DNA from: Devosia insulae DS-56
GTDB lineage: Bacteria > Pseudomonadota > Alphaproteobacteria > Rhizobiales > Devosiaceae
Length of the DNA stretch: 34,945 nt
Assembly (NCBI RefSeq): GCF_000970465.2
Contig: NZ_LAJE02000377.1
Coordinates: 1-34,945 of the forward strand
Direction: 5' to 3'
Shown: in pieces, positions 16,956-24,555 of the stretch
Position numbering within the stretch: the stretch's first letter is position 1
Layout of the letters: every line of letters starts with the position of its first letter
Program-made: the position numbers and the translations under genes
Notes under the pieces: model-generated
Databases searched by the model: none
Told to the model about the DNA's origin: nothing
What the model saw: the letters and a program-made list of their open reading frames with translations, nothing else

Positions 16956-17267
16956 ATGACGCAGAGAACGGTCACGCGAGCCGACTTGGCGGAAGCGGTT
17001 TACGAAGCGGTGGGGTTGTCCCGCACCGAGTCGGCGGAACTGGTGGAGCGGGTGCTCGACCTCATCGGCGATGCACTGGTGGAAGGCCACAACGTGAAAC
17101 TCTCCTCGTTCGGCTCGTTCCAGGTGCGCTCCAAGAACGAGCGGATCGGCCGCAATCCCAAGACCGGCGAGGAAGTGCCGATCCTGCCGCGACAGGTTCT
17201 GGTGTTCAAACCCAGCAACGTGTTGAAATCCAAGATCAACAAATCTATGGTCCGGTCTGGAAAATAA
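16956..17267 (+). CDS. ihfA: Integration host factor subunit alpha
   Basis: DNA-bending nucleoid protein of the HU/IHF family (103 aa), which forms a heterodimer with IHF-beta. The sequence shows [19 protein letters not shown] at the N-terminus, [15 protein letters not shown], and the arm region [15 protein letters not shown] with the intercalating proline in RNPKTGE. The ATG at 16956 is preceded by GGAGGGGC. It is followed after 26 nt by the MerR gene, the usual alphaproteobacterial pair. The fabH-ihfA link seen in related genomes is interrupted here, and a separate promoter is present. Confidence 0.96.
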   Translation: MTQRTVTRADLAEAVYEAVGLSRTESAELVERVLDLIGDALVEGHNVKLSSFGSFQVRSKNERIGRNPKTGEEVPILPRQVLVFKPSNVLKSKINKSMVRSGK

Positions 17268-17293
17268 GACTCTTTCCGGGCGGGTGAGTCCTT

Positions 17294-17809
17294 TTGGACA
17301 AGTCTCCAGACGCGTTTCGCACCATATCCGAGGCAGCCGACGAGCTCGACCTGCCGCAGCACGTGCTGCGCTTTTGGGAAACGCGCTTCTCCACCATCAA
17401 ACCACTGAAACGTGGCGGCGGCCGGCGCTATTACCGGCCTGAGGACGTGCTGCTGCTCAAGGGCATCCGGCACCTGCTCTACGACCAGGGTTTCACCATC
17501 AAGGGCGTGCAACGGATCCTGAAGGATCAGGGCATCCGCTATGTCATCGGCATCGGCGAGGGCCGTCCGGTCGAGGCGCTCGAGCGTCAGCCCGCCGATA
17601 GCGAACCGGAGGATGATTTCGCGTCCGAGTCCGCGGTGATCCCCGAAGACGACATGACGGACGCCCCGCCGGCGCCGTCCCGGCTGAAACTGCCGAGCTT
17701 CAAGCCCAAGCCTGCCGGCCTCACCACCGCTGATCGCGACAAGCTCTCCGACGTGCTGCGTGAGCTGCTCGACTGCAAGCGGCTGCTGGAGCGCGCTCGC
17801 GAGGGCTAA
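17294..17809 (+). CDS. MerR family transcriptional regulator
   Basis: Protein of 171 residues. An N-terminal MerR winged-helix domain (about residues 8-78) shows [40 protein letters not shown] and [20 protein letters not shown]. It is followed by a low-complexity acidic/proline-rich linker and a short C-terminal helix ([19 protein letters not shown]). There is no cysteine pattern for metal sensing. The start codon is TTG at 17294, the only one that keeps the N-terminus and reading frame. It is the conserved partner gene of ihfA; its targets are unknown. Its stop overlaps the stop of the convergent RHH gene by 4 bp. Confidence 0.92.
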   Translation: MDKSPDAFRTISEAADELDLPQHVLRFWETRFSTIKPLKRGGGRRYYRPEDVLLLKGIRHLLYDQGFTIKGVQRILKDQGIRYVIGIGEGRPVEALERQPADSEPEDDFASESAVIPEDDMTDAPPAPSRLKLPSFKPKPAGLTTADRDKLSDVLRELLDCKRLLERAREG

Positions 17810-18060
17810 CTCTCGACGCCTTCGTCGGCGTTTTCGGAATCCAGCACGCCGAACGATTGCGATGAGCCGTTGCCGCTATTCGGCACGGCGCCAACAACAC
17901 CAAGTCCCCGACGCAACAGTTCGCGGACTGCTGCGGCGCGGCTTGGCATGCGGTTGGTGAAGCGGAAGTCGTCGAGCGCGCGCAGCTCGTCGGCTTCAAG
18001 CATGATCTGCAGCCGCTCGCCGCGGACTAAGTCGTTGCCCTTGTAGGTTTTCTCTGACAT
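17806..18060 (-). CDS. Ribbon-helix-helix DNA-binding protein
   Basis: Small protein of 84 residues. The segment [18 protein letters not shown], followed by [18 protein letters not shown], is a ribbon-helix-helix fold (beta strand, helix A, helix B), the CopG/Arc type of DNA-binding dimer. The C-terminal tail is disordered and Ser/Gly-rich. No adjacent toxin gene exists, so it is not evidently an antitoxin. Start ATG at 18060 has no clear Shine-Dalgarno. Upstream, between it and the divergent response regulator, lie four copies of a CTCATT motif that are good candidates for its operator. Confidence 0.85.
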   Translation of the reverse strand: MSEKTYKGNDLVRGERLQIMLEADELRALDDFRFTNRMPSRAAAVRELLRRGLGVVGAVPNSGNGSSQSFGVLDSENADEGVES

Positions 18061-18070
18061 CGCGAGGCAT

Positions 18071-18139
18071 GAATGAGGTTGCGTTACTCATTCAACTCAT
18101 TGCACGCAAAATGGTTGCATGCAAGCGGTGTACTCATTC
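18071..18139. promoter_or_regulatory. Repeated CTCATT motif, candidate operator
   Basis: The motif occurs at 18071-18077 (GAATGAG, inverted), 18085-18093 (TACTCATTC), 18094-18102 (AACTCATTG) and 18131-18139 (TACTCATTC). The second and third copies are adjacent at 9-bp spacing. GTTGCG next to the first copy and CGCAAC next to the last make a wider inverted pair. RHH repressors usually bind such tandem or inverted short repeats. Confidence 0.55.
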
Positions 18140-18234
18140 GCAACAAGCCGCTGCAAAGCGGCCACGCGCTAACTCGCTTTTTCCTCGATTTGCCGGCCCA
18201 GCGGGTGCATTTGAACCGGGTGAGGAGACGGAGA

Positions 18235-18630
18235 GTGCTGCTGAACACACAATCGGATGGTTCGGGTATCGGAACGGTGCTGATCGTCGAAGACGAGGTG
18301 CTCGTCTCGATCATGATTGAGGATTTCCTGCTCGACCTGGGCGCTGCCGAAGTCATTACCTGCGTCACCCCGGGCGAAGCTGAAGCCATGATCGGCACAC
18401 GTTCGGTCAACTGCGCCATTCTCGATGTCAAAATCGGCGGCGCCGACAGCTTCGGTTTGGCCGACGCGCTGACTCACCGGGATGTCCCGTTCTTCTTCGC
18501 CACGGCCTCCGGCCCCGAGGCGATAGTCGAGCGCCATCGCCACCGGCCGATTCTCGCCAAGCCATTTTCGAACGCGCAACTGCTGGAGTTCCTGCACGCT
18601 ACGATGGCGGGGCAGGGCAGGGATCGCTAG
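18235..18630 (+). CDS. Single-domain response regulator
   Basis: Stand-alone receiver domain of 131 residues with no output domain. The acidic pocket is VLIVEDEVLVSIM, the phospho-acceptor is Asp64 in AILDVKIGG, the switch Thr/Ser lies in FFFATASGPE, and the conserved Lys is in RPILAKPFSN. The GTG at 18235 follows AGGAG at 7-nt spacing, better than upstream in-frame starts, which would add about 54 unrelated residues. No histidine kinase is adjacent. In Alphaproteobacteria such proteins often act as phosphate relays or sinks; the partner is unknown. It is divergent from the RHH gene across the repeated motif. Confidence 0.9.
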   Translation: MLLNTQSDGSGIGTVLIVEDEVLVSIMIEDFLLDLGAAEVITCVTPGEAEAMIGTRSVNCAILDVKIGGADSFGLADALTHRDVPFFFATASGPEAIVERHRHRPILAKPFSNAQLLEFLHATMAGQGRDR

Positions 18631-18663
18631 CGCGCTTCCGCCTCGAAACTCGAGCAAGCAAAA

Positions 18664-18681
18664 GGGGGCCGGACGGCCCCC
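18664..18681 (-). terminator. Intrinsic terminator of the MFS gene
   Basis: Seven G/C pairs (GGGGGCC and its complement) with a 4-nt loop are followed on the minus strand by TTTTGC. It lies between the convergent response-regulator gene and the DHA2 transporter gene and may serve both, since the plus strand also has a TTTT a few bases beyond the stem. Confidence 0.78.
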
Positions 18682-18703
18682 TCCACTTTTGTGAACCCAG
18701 CTG

Positions 18704-20239
18704 TCAGCCCCGCTTCGGGATCTGCACGTCCTTGAGCATGATGGTGAAGATCATCGCCAGCACGTAGACCGCGGCAAGGAACAGGAACAGCGTGTTGAAG
18801 CCGGCGGTGTAGTGGCTGAGCACGACCGCGCGCGTCGCCTCCGGCAGGCCGGCCGCGATGTGCGGGCTTAGGCTGGTCAGCCCGCCCGGCACCGCCGCCG
18901 CAACGTCAGCGGGGAGCTGCGCGCTCTGCTGCGTCAGCGCCCAGGTCATGACCGCGCCGTTCACGGCAAGCCCGAGCGAGGCGCCGATGGTGCGCGCCTG
19001 GGTGATGAGGCCGGTGGCGGCGCCGATATCCTGCAGCGGCGCGGCGGCCTGGATAGCGACCATCAGCACCTGAAACTGCAGGCCCATCGAGATGCCGAAC
19101 ACCGCCATCAGCAGCGCCATGATCCAGACTGGCGTGTGCGCGTCGACGAAGGTGTAGCCAACCATCAGCAGTGCGCCCACCGCCATCGCGGCCACCGGCA
19201 TCCACTTGTAGCGTCCGGTGGCTGCAATGATCCGGCCGGCAAGCATCGAGACAACCATCGAGGTCGCCGATGCCGGCAGGAACAGGAAGCCGACTTCGGC
19301 GGGGCCGAACCCGGTGATCACCTGGAAGTAGAGCGCAAAGTAGAAGAACTGGCCGAGCGTCACGACGCCCGCGAGAAGTGAGACCAGCGTCACGATGGTG
19401 ATCGTGTGGTTCTGGAACAGCCGCAACGGCACGATTGGCTCGGCGGCGCGACGTTCGGTCACGACGAACCAGATGGCCGCGGCAATGCCGATGACCGGCA
19501 GGGCGAAGGTCAGCAGATCCGGGCCGGTCGGGTCGATCACGTGGTCGCCCCAGTAGACGATGGCGGTCGTTGCGACGGCCAGGAGCACGCCGCCGAAATA
19601 GTCGACCTTGTGCTGCTTTTCGACGAACTTCGAGCGCATGGCGAGGAAGATGAGCGCGAGGACGACGATACCGACCGGCAGGTTGACGAGGAACACCCAA
19701 CGCCAGCCGAAGAGGCTAGTGATGTAGCCGCCGGCGACCGGCCCGAGGATCGAGCTCAGCGCGAACACAGCCGACGAATAGCCCTGGTACTTGGCACGGT
19801 CGCGCGGGCCGAACAGCTCGCCAATCATGGCGAAGGCCGAAACCATCAGCCCGCCGCCGCCAATGCCCTGCAATACGCGGGCGGCGATCAGCGATTCCAT
19901 CGACCAGGCGAGGCCGCAGGCGGCCGAGCCGATGAGGAACAGCACGATGGCTGTCATCACCACGTTCTTGCGGCCATACATGTCGCCGAGCTTGCCGTAG
20001 AACGGCGCTACCGCGGCGGTGGAGAGCAGGTAGGCCGAGCCCACCCAGCCGAACAGGTGCAGGTTGCCGAGCTCGCCGGCAATGGTGGGCAGTGCGGTGA
20101 CGACGATCTGCATGTCGAGCGTCGCCATGAACATCGCGATCAGCGCGCCGAAATAGACGAGCAGCGTCGCGCGGTCGGGGCGCGACGGCGCCTCGGCGAC
20201 CGGCGCGGCGCCGGAAATGGGGTTGGTATCTACGCTCAT
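18704..20239 (-). CDS. DHA2-family MFS drug efflux transporter (EmrB/QacA type)
   Basis: Protein of 511 residues with about 14 hydrophobic segments, the size and layout of the DHA2 proton antiporters. Diagnostic motifs are ATLDMQIVVTALPTIAGELG in the first segment, then GKLGDMYGRKNVV (motif A), RVLQGIGGGGLM (motif B), SILGPVAGG (motif C) and WRWVFLVNLPVGI. The ATG at 20239 has GGAGGT upstream at 7-nt spacing. A MarR-type regulator is divergent, with operator repeats over the transporter promoter, the classic arrangement for a drug-inducible efflux pump. No membrane-fusion (EmrA) partner lies next to it, so it probably works alone in the inner membrane. The substrate is unknown. Confidence 0.93.
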   Translation of the reverse strand: MSVDTNPISGAAPVAEAPSRPDRATLLVYFGALIAMFMATLDMQIVVTALPTIAGELGNLHLFGWVGSAYLLSTAAVAPFYGKLGDMYGRKNVVMTAIVLFLIGSAACGLAWSMESLIAARVLQGIGGGGLMVSAFAMIGELFGPRDRAKYQGYSSAVFALSSILGPVAGGYITSLFGWRWVFLVNLPVGIVVLALIFLAMRSKFVEKQHKVDYFGGVLLAVATTAIVYWGDHVIDPTGPDLLTFALPVIGIAAAIWFVVTERRAAEPIVPLRLFQNHTITIVTLVSLLAGVVTLGQFFYFALYFQVITGFGPAEVGFLFLPASATSMVVSMLAGRIIAATGRYKWMPVAAMAVGALLMVGYTFVDAHTPVWIMALLMAVFGISMGLQFQVLMVAIQAAAPLQDIGAATGLITQARTIGASLGLAVNGAVMTWALTQQSAQLPADVAAAVPGGLTSLSPHIAAGLPEATRAVVLSHYTAGFNTLFLFLAAVYVLAMIFTIMLKDVQIPKRG

Positions 20240-20264
20240 CAAGCGACCTCCGAACTGGAGCGGG

Positions 20265-20293
20265 GTTATGTGCCTGCTTCACATATGTGTCAA
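20265..20293 (-). promoter_or_regulatory. Promoter of the DHA2 transporter gene
   Basis: On the minus strand TTGACA (20293-20288) and CATAAC (20270-20265) are separated by 17 bp, a perfect -35 with a fair -10. The operator at 20267-20285 covers the spacer and -10, so a bound repressor would exclude RNA polymerase. Confidence 0.65.
20267..20285. promoter_or_regulatory. MarR-type operator 1
   Basis: Inverted repeat TATGTG-N7-CACATA, 19 bp, over the transporter promoter. Its right half is also part of the palindrome CACATATGTG (20280-20289). Confidence 0.65.
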
Positions 20294-20300
20294 CAGCAAT

Positions 20301-20319
20301 TATGTGACAGCAGCATGTA
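20301..20319. promoter_or_regulatory. MarR-type operator 2
   Basis: Inverted repeat TATGTG-N7-CATGTA, 19 bp and with one imperfect pair, same half-site and spacer length as operator 1, centred 34 bp from it and closer to the marR-like gene. Confidence 0.6.
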
Positions 20320-20355
20320 ATTGACTGCCGCACATATATCTGCTAGCGCGGAGTG

Positions 20356-21009
20356 ATGCAGGACGACACCAAGACCGACCTCCCGGCCATCTGTCACACG
20401 CAGGGGGACCAGGAACTCATCGAACTCGCCAAACAGAGCGGGCTTTCACCGAATGCGGCAGAGGCAGTCGCCGCGATCGATGCGGTAATGCATAAGGTTC
20501 GGCGCTCCATCCAGCGCCGGGATTTCGGCCGGCAGGTGATGGCGCAGATCGATCCGACGCTTGAGGTTGCGCACCTCGACGCCATCAGCGCGATCGCCCA
20601 TGCGCCAGCTTACATCGAGGACGCCAAGGTCGAGGTGACCGTGGGGCTAATTGCCGAGCGGCTTGCGGTGGATCCGTCACGGGCAAGCCGCATTTCGGCG
20701 GAGCTGGTCGATCGCGGCTACGCGCGTCGCGTGGCCTCGCAGCAGGACGCCCGCCGCATCTGCCTCGAGCTTACCCCCAAGGGGAAGCGCTTCATCGAGG
20801 CGGTGCGGATCAACAAGTGGAACCTGTTCGCTCAGGCGCTCGGGCAATGGAACGAGCGCGACCTCGTTGCCTTCGCTGTGCTGTTCGAACGCTTCTCGAA
20901 CTGGTCGACTGACGATGGCGGCGTCGCAACATCGGCTGCCAACATCAAGCGCCTGTTCGAGGAAAGCGAAGCCGCTGCGAGCGAGGTCGAGTCGGCCGGC
21001 GTCGAGTAG
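20356..21009 (+). CDS. MarR-type winged-helix regulator
   Basis: Protein of 217 residues, longer than usual MarR proteins. The winged helix is clear: EVTVGLIAERLAVDPSRASR is the helix-turn-helix and ARRVASQQDARRICLELTPKGKRF the wing and following strand. A long N-terminal helix region precedes it (AIDAVMHKVRRSIQRRDFGR) and an acidic Ala/Glu-rich tail ends it. The ATG at 20356 is used; a GTG one codon upstream is possible. Two matching inverted repeats lie between it and the divergent DHA2 transporter gene, so it very probably represses both genes and is released by a pump substrate. Confidence 0.9.
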   Translation: MQDDTKTDLPAICHTQGDQELIELAKQSGLSPNAAEAVAAIDAVMHKVRRSIQRRDFGRQVMAQIDPTLEVAHLDAISAIAHAPAYIEDAKVEVTVGLIAERLAVDPSRASRISAELVDRGYARRVASQQDARRICLELTPKGKRFIEAVRINKWNLFAQALGQWNERDLVAFAVLFERFSNWSTDDGGVATSAANIKRLFEESEAAASEVESAGVE

Positions 21010-21066
21010 CTCGCTGCCCAACCGCGCACGCTGGACGAGGGGGCCTCGTCGCCGTAACACTGCGCC

Positions 21067-21540
21067 ATGTCGAAAACCACCGCCGCGACGCTCGCGCTCA
21101 CCAAGGCCGGCATCGCCTTCATACCCTTTCCCTACGACTACGACCCCGACGCGCCGCGCATTGGGCTGCAGGCGGCCGAAGCGCTGGGCAGGGCGCCCGA
21201 GCAGGTGTTCAAGACCCTGATGGCCGAGGTCGACGGCAAGCCGGTTTGCGTCGTCGTTCCATCCGACTGCGAAGTCAGCATGAAGAAGCTCGCCGCGGCC
21301 TTCCGCGGCAAATCCGCCAACATGATGAAGCCGGTGGACGCCGAGCGTCTCACCGGCTTCAAGGTCGGCGGCATCAGTCCGTTCGGGCAGCGGAAGAAAG
21401 TTCCGACCGCTATCGACGAAACCGCCGAACTGTTCGACGAAGTGCTGATCAATGGCGGCCAGCGCGGCCTGCTCGTAGGGCTAAGCCCGGCCGATGCCGC
21501 ACTGGCGACCGAAGCCAAGCTGGTCGATCTCGTCGCCTAG
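21067..21540 (+). CDS. ybaK: YbaK/EbsC-type aminoacyl-tRNA deacylase
   Basis: Free-standing editing domain of 157 residues, homologous to the Cys-tRNA(Pro) deacylase YbaK. Features are TLALTKAGIAFIPFPYDYD at the N-terminus, the essential lysine motif EQVFKTLMAEVDG (Lys49), CVVVPSDCEVSMKKLA, and GGISPFGQRKKVPTAIDE, the family substrate loop. It clears mischarged cysteine from tRNA-Pro after prolyl-tRNA synthetase errors. Start ATG at 21067 is the only one with the full N-terminus. A tRNA-Pro gene is about 2.9 kb downstream, likely coincidence. Its stop shares CTAG with the convergent small membrane protein gene. Confidence 0.93.
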   Translation: MSKTTAATLALTKAGIAFIPFPYDYDPDAPRIGLQAAEALGRAPEQVFKTLMAEVDGKPVCVVVPSDCEVSMKKLAAAFRGKSANMMKPVDAERLTGFKVGGISPFGQRKKVPTAIDETAELFDEVLINGGQRGLLVGLSPADAALATEAKLVDLVA

Positions 21541-21698
21541 AAGACCGCCAGGTACTTCAGCAGCGAAACGATGCCAATAATGATCACCACGATCTGGATG
21601 ATCTGCTTGACGCGCGCGTCGACCGGCAGGCGCTGGACCAGCCACAGGATCAGCACTACGACGAGGAAGGTGATGAGGATTCCGATGAGGACGGACAT
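21537..21698 (-). CDS. Small two-helix membrane protein (Thivi_2564-like)
   Basis: Protein of 53 residues. Two hydrophobic segments, VLIGILITFLVVVLILWLV (about residues 3-21) and IIQIVVIIIGIVSLLKYL (about 34-51), are joined by a short charged hairpin RLPVDARVKQ. The ATG at 21698 follows GGAGACTTCAG, a good ribosome-binding site. The pattern resembles small membrane proteins of the Thivi_2564 type, whose role is unknown. The coding potential, ribosome-binding site and convergent stop shared with ybaK support it as a real gene. Confidence 0.75.
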   Translation of the reverse strand: MSVLIGILITFLVVVLILWLVQRLPVDARVKQIIQIVVIIIGIVSLLKYLAVF

Positions 21699-21838
21699 CT
21701 GAAGTCTCCGTGACGCTGCGGAAATGCAGGTCATGCTCAACGCGCAAAGGCGCAATTCGTGGCACGCGGTGCGAAAACTTCGTGTCAAATCCGAATGTTG
21801 GTCGGGTCGCGGAACCCGCGCCCACTGCCGTCAGTTGC

Positions 21839-22477
21839 ATGGCGATGACCGACCCGATCGACCTCATCGCACCACAAGGCCTGCACTTTGGCTCGCTCGG
21901 CGGCAACTGGGTGCATCTATGCATCGACATGCAGCGCATGTTCGCTGAACAGACCGAGTGGCACGCGCCCTGGATGCAGCGGGTGCTGCCCGAAGTGGTG
22001 CGGCTGGTCGAGCTGGCACCGGAACGCACGGTGTTTACGCGCTTCATTCCGGCCCGCACCGCAGACGATGTCGGCGGCACCTGGCGCCGCTATTATCAGC
22101 GCTGGGCCTCGATGACCGCCGAGCGTCTCGATCCCGGGTTGCTCGAGCTGATCCCGGCGCTGGCGCTGCATGCGCCGCCCGCCCGCGTGCTCGACAAGCC
22201 GATCTACAGCCCCTGGCTCGGCAGCCGGCTGCACGCCGACCTCATGGCCGGCGGCGTCGACACAGTGGTGATTTCCGGCGCCGAAACCGAGGTCTGCGTC
22301 ATGGCTGCCGTCATCGGCGCCATCGACCTCGGCTACCGCGTCATCATCGCCACAGACGCGATCTGCTCATCCGCCGACTCCACTCACGACGCCATGCACC
22401 ACATCTATGACAGCCGCTTCGGCATGCAGGTCGAGACGGCCGAAGTGGTCGAGATTGTGGAGGCGCGGGGGCGATAG
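21839..22477 (+). CDS. Isochorismatase-like cysteine hydrolase
   Basis: Protein of 212 residues of the isochorismatase/nicotinamidase superfamily. The Asp-Lys-Cys triad can be read: Asp30 in HLCIDMQRMF, Lys120 in VLDKPIYSPW and Cys153 in SGAETEVCVMAAV. The substrate is not clear: metal-binding residues of true nicotinamidases (the DxHxxH set after the first Asp) are not evident. The segment FTRFIPARTADDVGGTWRRY is typical of the uncharacterised branch. The start ATG at 21839 (MAMTDP) is used, with a second in-frame ATG at 21845; longer frames upstream lack family similarity. Confidence 0.88.
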   Translation: MAMTDPIDLIAPQGLHFGSLGGNWVHLCIDMQRMFAEQTEWHAPWMQRVLPEVVRLVELAPERTVFTRFIPARTADDVGGTWRRYYQRWASMTAERLDPGLLELIPALALHAPPARVLDKPIYSPWLGSRLHADLMAGGVDTVVISGAETEVCVMAAVIGAIDLGYRVIIATDAICSSADSTHDAMHHIYDSRFGMQVETAEVVEIVEARGR

Positions 22478-22506
22478 AGTGGCTTTCCCCGCTGACCGCC
22501 GCGTCG

Positions 22507-22521
22507 CTAACCGCTCGTTAA
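22507..22521. promoter_or_regulatory. CtrA-like box upstream of FtsI-like PBP
   Basis: CTAA-N7-TTAA (on the other strand TTAA-N7-TTAG), one mismatch from the CtrA consensus TTAA-N7-TTAA, lies 85 nt before the PBP start in the 128-nt gap after the hydrolase gene. The assignment rests on the pattern only. Confidence 0.35.
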
Positions 22522-22605
22522 GCTGTTGCTTCAAATGCCGTTGATCGGCGGCCTTGGGTGGTGAACCTCAGCGCCCAGTAACTGCCTCTCACCGCTGACC
22601 CCACC

Positions 22606-24360
22606 ATGACCACCGCCGACCACCTCGACGGGGCCGGACCCTTGCGTCCTGTCCAAAGCTATCCCGAAATCATCGAGGTTCCCGGCACGGCACGGATCCA
22701 TAACCGGATCACCCGCGGACGCATCGCCATCGTCGCGCTGTTGCTGGTGGCGGGGTTTCTGCTGATCGGCGGCCGGCTGGTGCAACTGGGGCAGGTGAAG
22801 GTCGACGACACTATCGAGGGCATCACCCGCGATATCATCCAGGCGTCCCGCCCACCGATCGTTGACCGCAACGGTATCGCCATTGCCGTCGATATCCGCG
22901 TCCCCTCGCTTTACGCCGAGCCCCGCCGCATCGTCGACGTCGCGGGCACAGCCGCCCAACTGCGCACCGTACTGCCGGATCTCGACGAGGCTTGGCTGCG
23001 CCAGCGCCTCACCGGCGACAAGGGCTTTGTCTGGCTCAAGCGCGAGCTGACGCCGGCCATCGAAGATCGGGTGATGGCGCTTGGCCTGCCGGGCATCGAC
23101 TTCATCGAGGAGAGCAAGCGTTTCTACCCGGCAGGGTCAGAGCTTGCCCATGTCATCGGCAGCGTCAATGTCGACAACCAGGGCATCGCCGGGATGGAAC
23201 TGGCCATCGACCGCGACGACCTGGCCGTGCTGCCGGAACTCGGGCTGGCGCGCGGCGCCGAGCTCGAGCCCGAGGTGCTGTCGATCGATACACGCGTGCA
23301 ATACGTGATGCGCAGCGAACTGCTGGCCGCGTTGGCCCGTTTCCGCGCCATTGCCGCTGCCGGGGCGATTGTCGACGTCAAGACCGGCGAGGTGATCGGC
23401 ATGGTGTCGCTGCCGGATTTCGACCCGAACGAACCCGCCACGGCGCTGAAGCCCGACAGCTTCAACCGCATCACCAATGGCACTTTCGAGCTCGGCTCGA
23501 CCTTCAAGACCATCACCATCGCAGCGGCGCTCGACAGCGGCGCCGTCGGCATCGACGACATGATCGACGCGCGGGAAGGGGTGCGCTTCGGTCGCTTCCT
23601 GCTCGACCACGGTAGGCACGAGATCATGTCGGTGTCGGATGTGTTCCGCTACTCTGACAATATCGGCACCATCCGCATCATGGAGACGATGGGCAAGGAG
23701 CGGCTCCGGACGTTCCTTGGCGCCGCCGGCTTCGACCAGCGCTCCGGTATCGAGCTGCCCGAGCGTGCCGCCCCGCGTGTGCCTGGGAGCTTTTCCGATG
23801 TCGGCGCCGCCACGGCCTCCTATGGCTACGGCTTTGCCGCGACGCCGATGCACATGCTCACCGCGGTCGCCGCGCTGATGAACAAGGGAAAGTTGGTGCC
23901 GCCGACGCTGTTCCGCCGCAGCGAGGCGGAGGCCGCGCAACTGGCGCGCCCGATCGTCAGTTCGAGGACCAGCGAGGAGATGATGTACCTGTTCCGCATG
24001 AACGCGCTGCTTGGCTCCGGCCGCAACATGGAAGCCCAGGCAGTTGGCTATCGCGCCGGCGGCAAGACCGGCACGGCAGAGAAGACCATCAACGGCCGCT
24101 ACTCCAGGACCAAGAACGTCACCGTCTTCACCTCCGCCTTCCCGATGGAGAATCCGCGCTACGCCATGCTGGTGATGCTCGACGAAGCCCAGGCCGAAAA
24201 CGCTCGCTCCACTCGCGAAGCCGGCTGGAACGTCGCGGTGGTCAGCGGGCAGATCATCCAGCGCATCGCCCCGATGCTGGGCATTCTGCCCACCACTGCC
24301 GCCGGCATCGACGACCGTCTCATGCAGATCGCCGCGCGCCCTGAGGCAACGGTGAGGTGA
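22606..24360 (+). CDS. FtsI-like class B penicillin-binding protein
   Basis: Peptidoglycan transpeptidase of 584 residues anchored by one N-terminal membrane segment (about 40-60, IAIVALLLVAGFLLIGGRLV). The N-terminal non-catalytic domain includes ASRPPIVDRNGIAIAVDI. The three active-site motifs of the transpeptidase domain are intact: STFK with Ser298, Ser350-Asp-Asn352 and Lys487-Thr-Gly. The sequence resembles FtsI (PBP3) in size and motifs. It lies outside any mraZ/mraW/ftsL cell-wall cluster, so it may be a relocated ftsI or a second copy. A tRNA gene follows. A CtrA-like box lies upstream. Confidence 0.92.
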   Translation: MTTADHLDGAGPLRPVQSYPEIIEVPGTARIHNRITRGRIAIVALLLVAGFLLIGGRLVQLGQVKVDDTIEGITRDIIQASRPPIVDRNGIAIAVDIRVPSLYAEPRRIVDVAGTAAQLRTVLPDLDEAWLRQRLTGDKGFVWLKRELTPAIEDRVMALGLPGIDFIEESKRFYPAGSELAHVIGSVNVDNQGIAGMELAIDRDDLAVLPELGLARGAELEPEVLSIDTRVQYVMRSELLAALARFRAIAAAGAIVDVKTGEVIGMVSLPDFDPNEPATALKPDSFNRITNGTFELGSTFKTITIAAALDSGAVGIDDMIDAREGVRFGRFLLDHGRHEIMSVSDVFRYSDNIGTIRIMETMGKERLRTFLGAAGFDQRSGIELPERAAPRVPGSFSDVGAATASYGYGFAATPMHMLTAVAALMNKGKLVPPTLFRRSEAEAAQLARPIVSSRTSEEMMYLFRMNALLGSGRNMEAQAVGYRAGGKTGTAEKTINGRYSRTKNVTVFTSAFPMENPRYAMLVMLDEAQAENARSTREAGWNVAVVSGQIIQRIAPMLGILPTTAAGIDDRLMQIAARPEATVR

Positions 24361-24410
24361 TCGCGAGGGCGGATTTCTCTGCTTCGGTCGCATTGCCGCA
24401 AAAATGCCTC

Positions 24411-24439
24411 TTGCCTCAAAAGGCTGGTTTCTGTAGGCC
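24411..24439 (+). promoter_or_regulatory. Candidate promoter of tRNA-Pro
   Basis: TTGCCT (24411-24416) and TAGGCC (24434-24439) at 17 bp would start transcription a few bases before the tRNA at 24451. Confidence 0.4.
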
Positions 24440-24450
24440 TCCGCACCAGT

Positions 24451-24527
24451 CGGGGTGTAGCGCAGCCTGGTAGCGCATTTGTCTGGGGGACAAAGGGTCG
24501 TCGGTTCAAATCCGGCCACTCCGACCA
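24451..24527 (+). tRNA. tRNA-Pro (anticodon GGG)
   Basis: A complete 77-nt cloverleaf. The acceptor stem CGGGGTG pairs with CACTCCG (one G-U pair), followed by discriminator A and an encoded CCA. The anticodon stem TTTGT pairs with ACAAA around the loop CTGGGGG, giving anticodon GGG at 24485-24487, which reads CCC and CCU proline codons. The T arm GTCGG-TTCAAAT-CCGGC is canonical. No integrase or duplicated 3' end is seen nearby. Confidence 0.97.
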
Positions 24528-24555
24528 TTTCTTCCAAAGCCTAAAGGATAGCGGA

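Noticed and set aside
17806-18060. Toxin-antitoxin system with the RHH protein as antitoxin
   Set aside because: No toxin-sized gene lies on either side; the neighbours are MerR and a response regulator.
24451-24527. tRNA-Pro as an integration site
   Set aside because: No integrase, no duplicated 3' end of the tRNA and no foreign gene block follow it.
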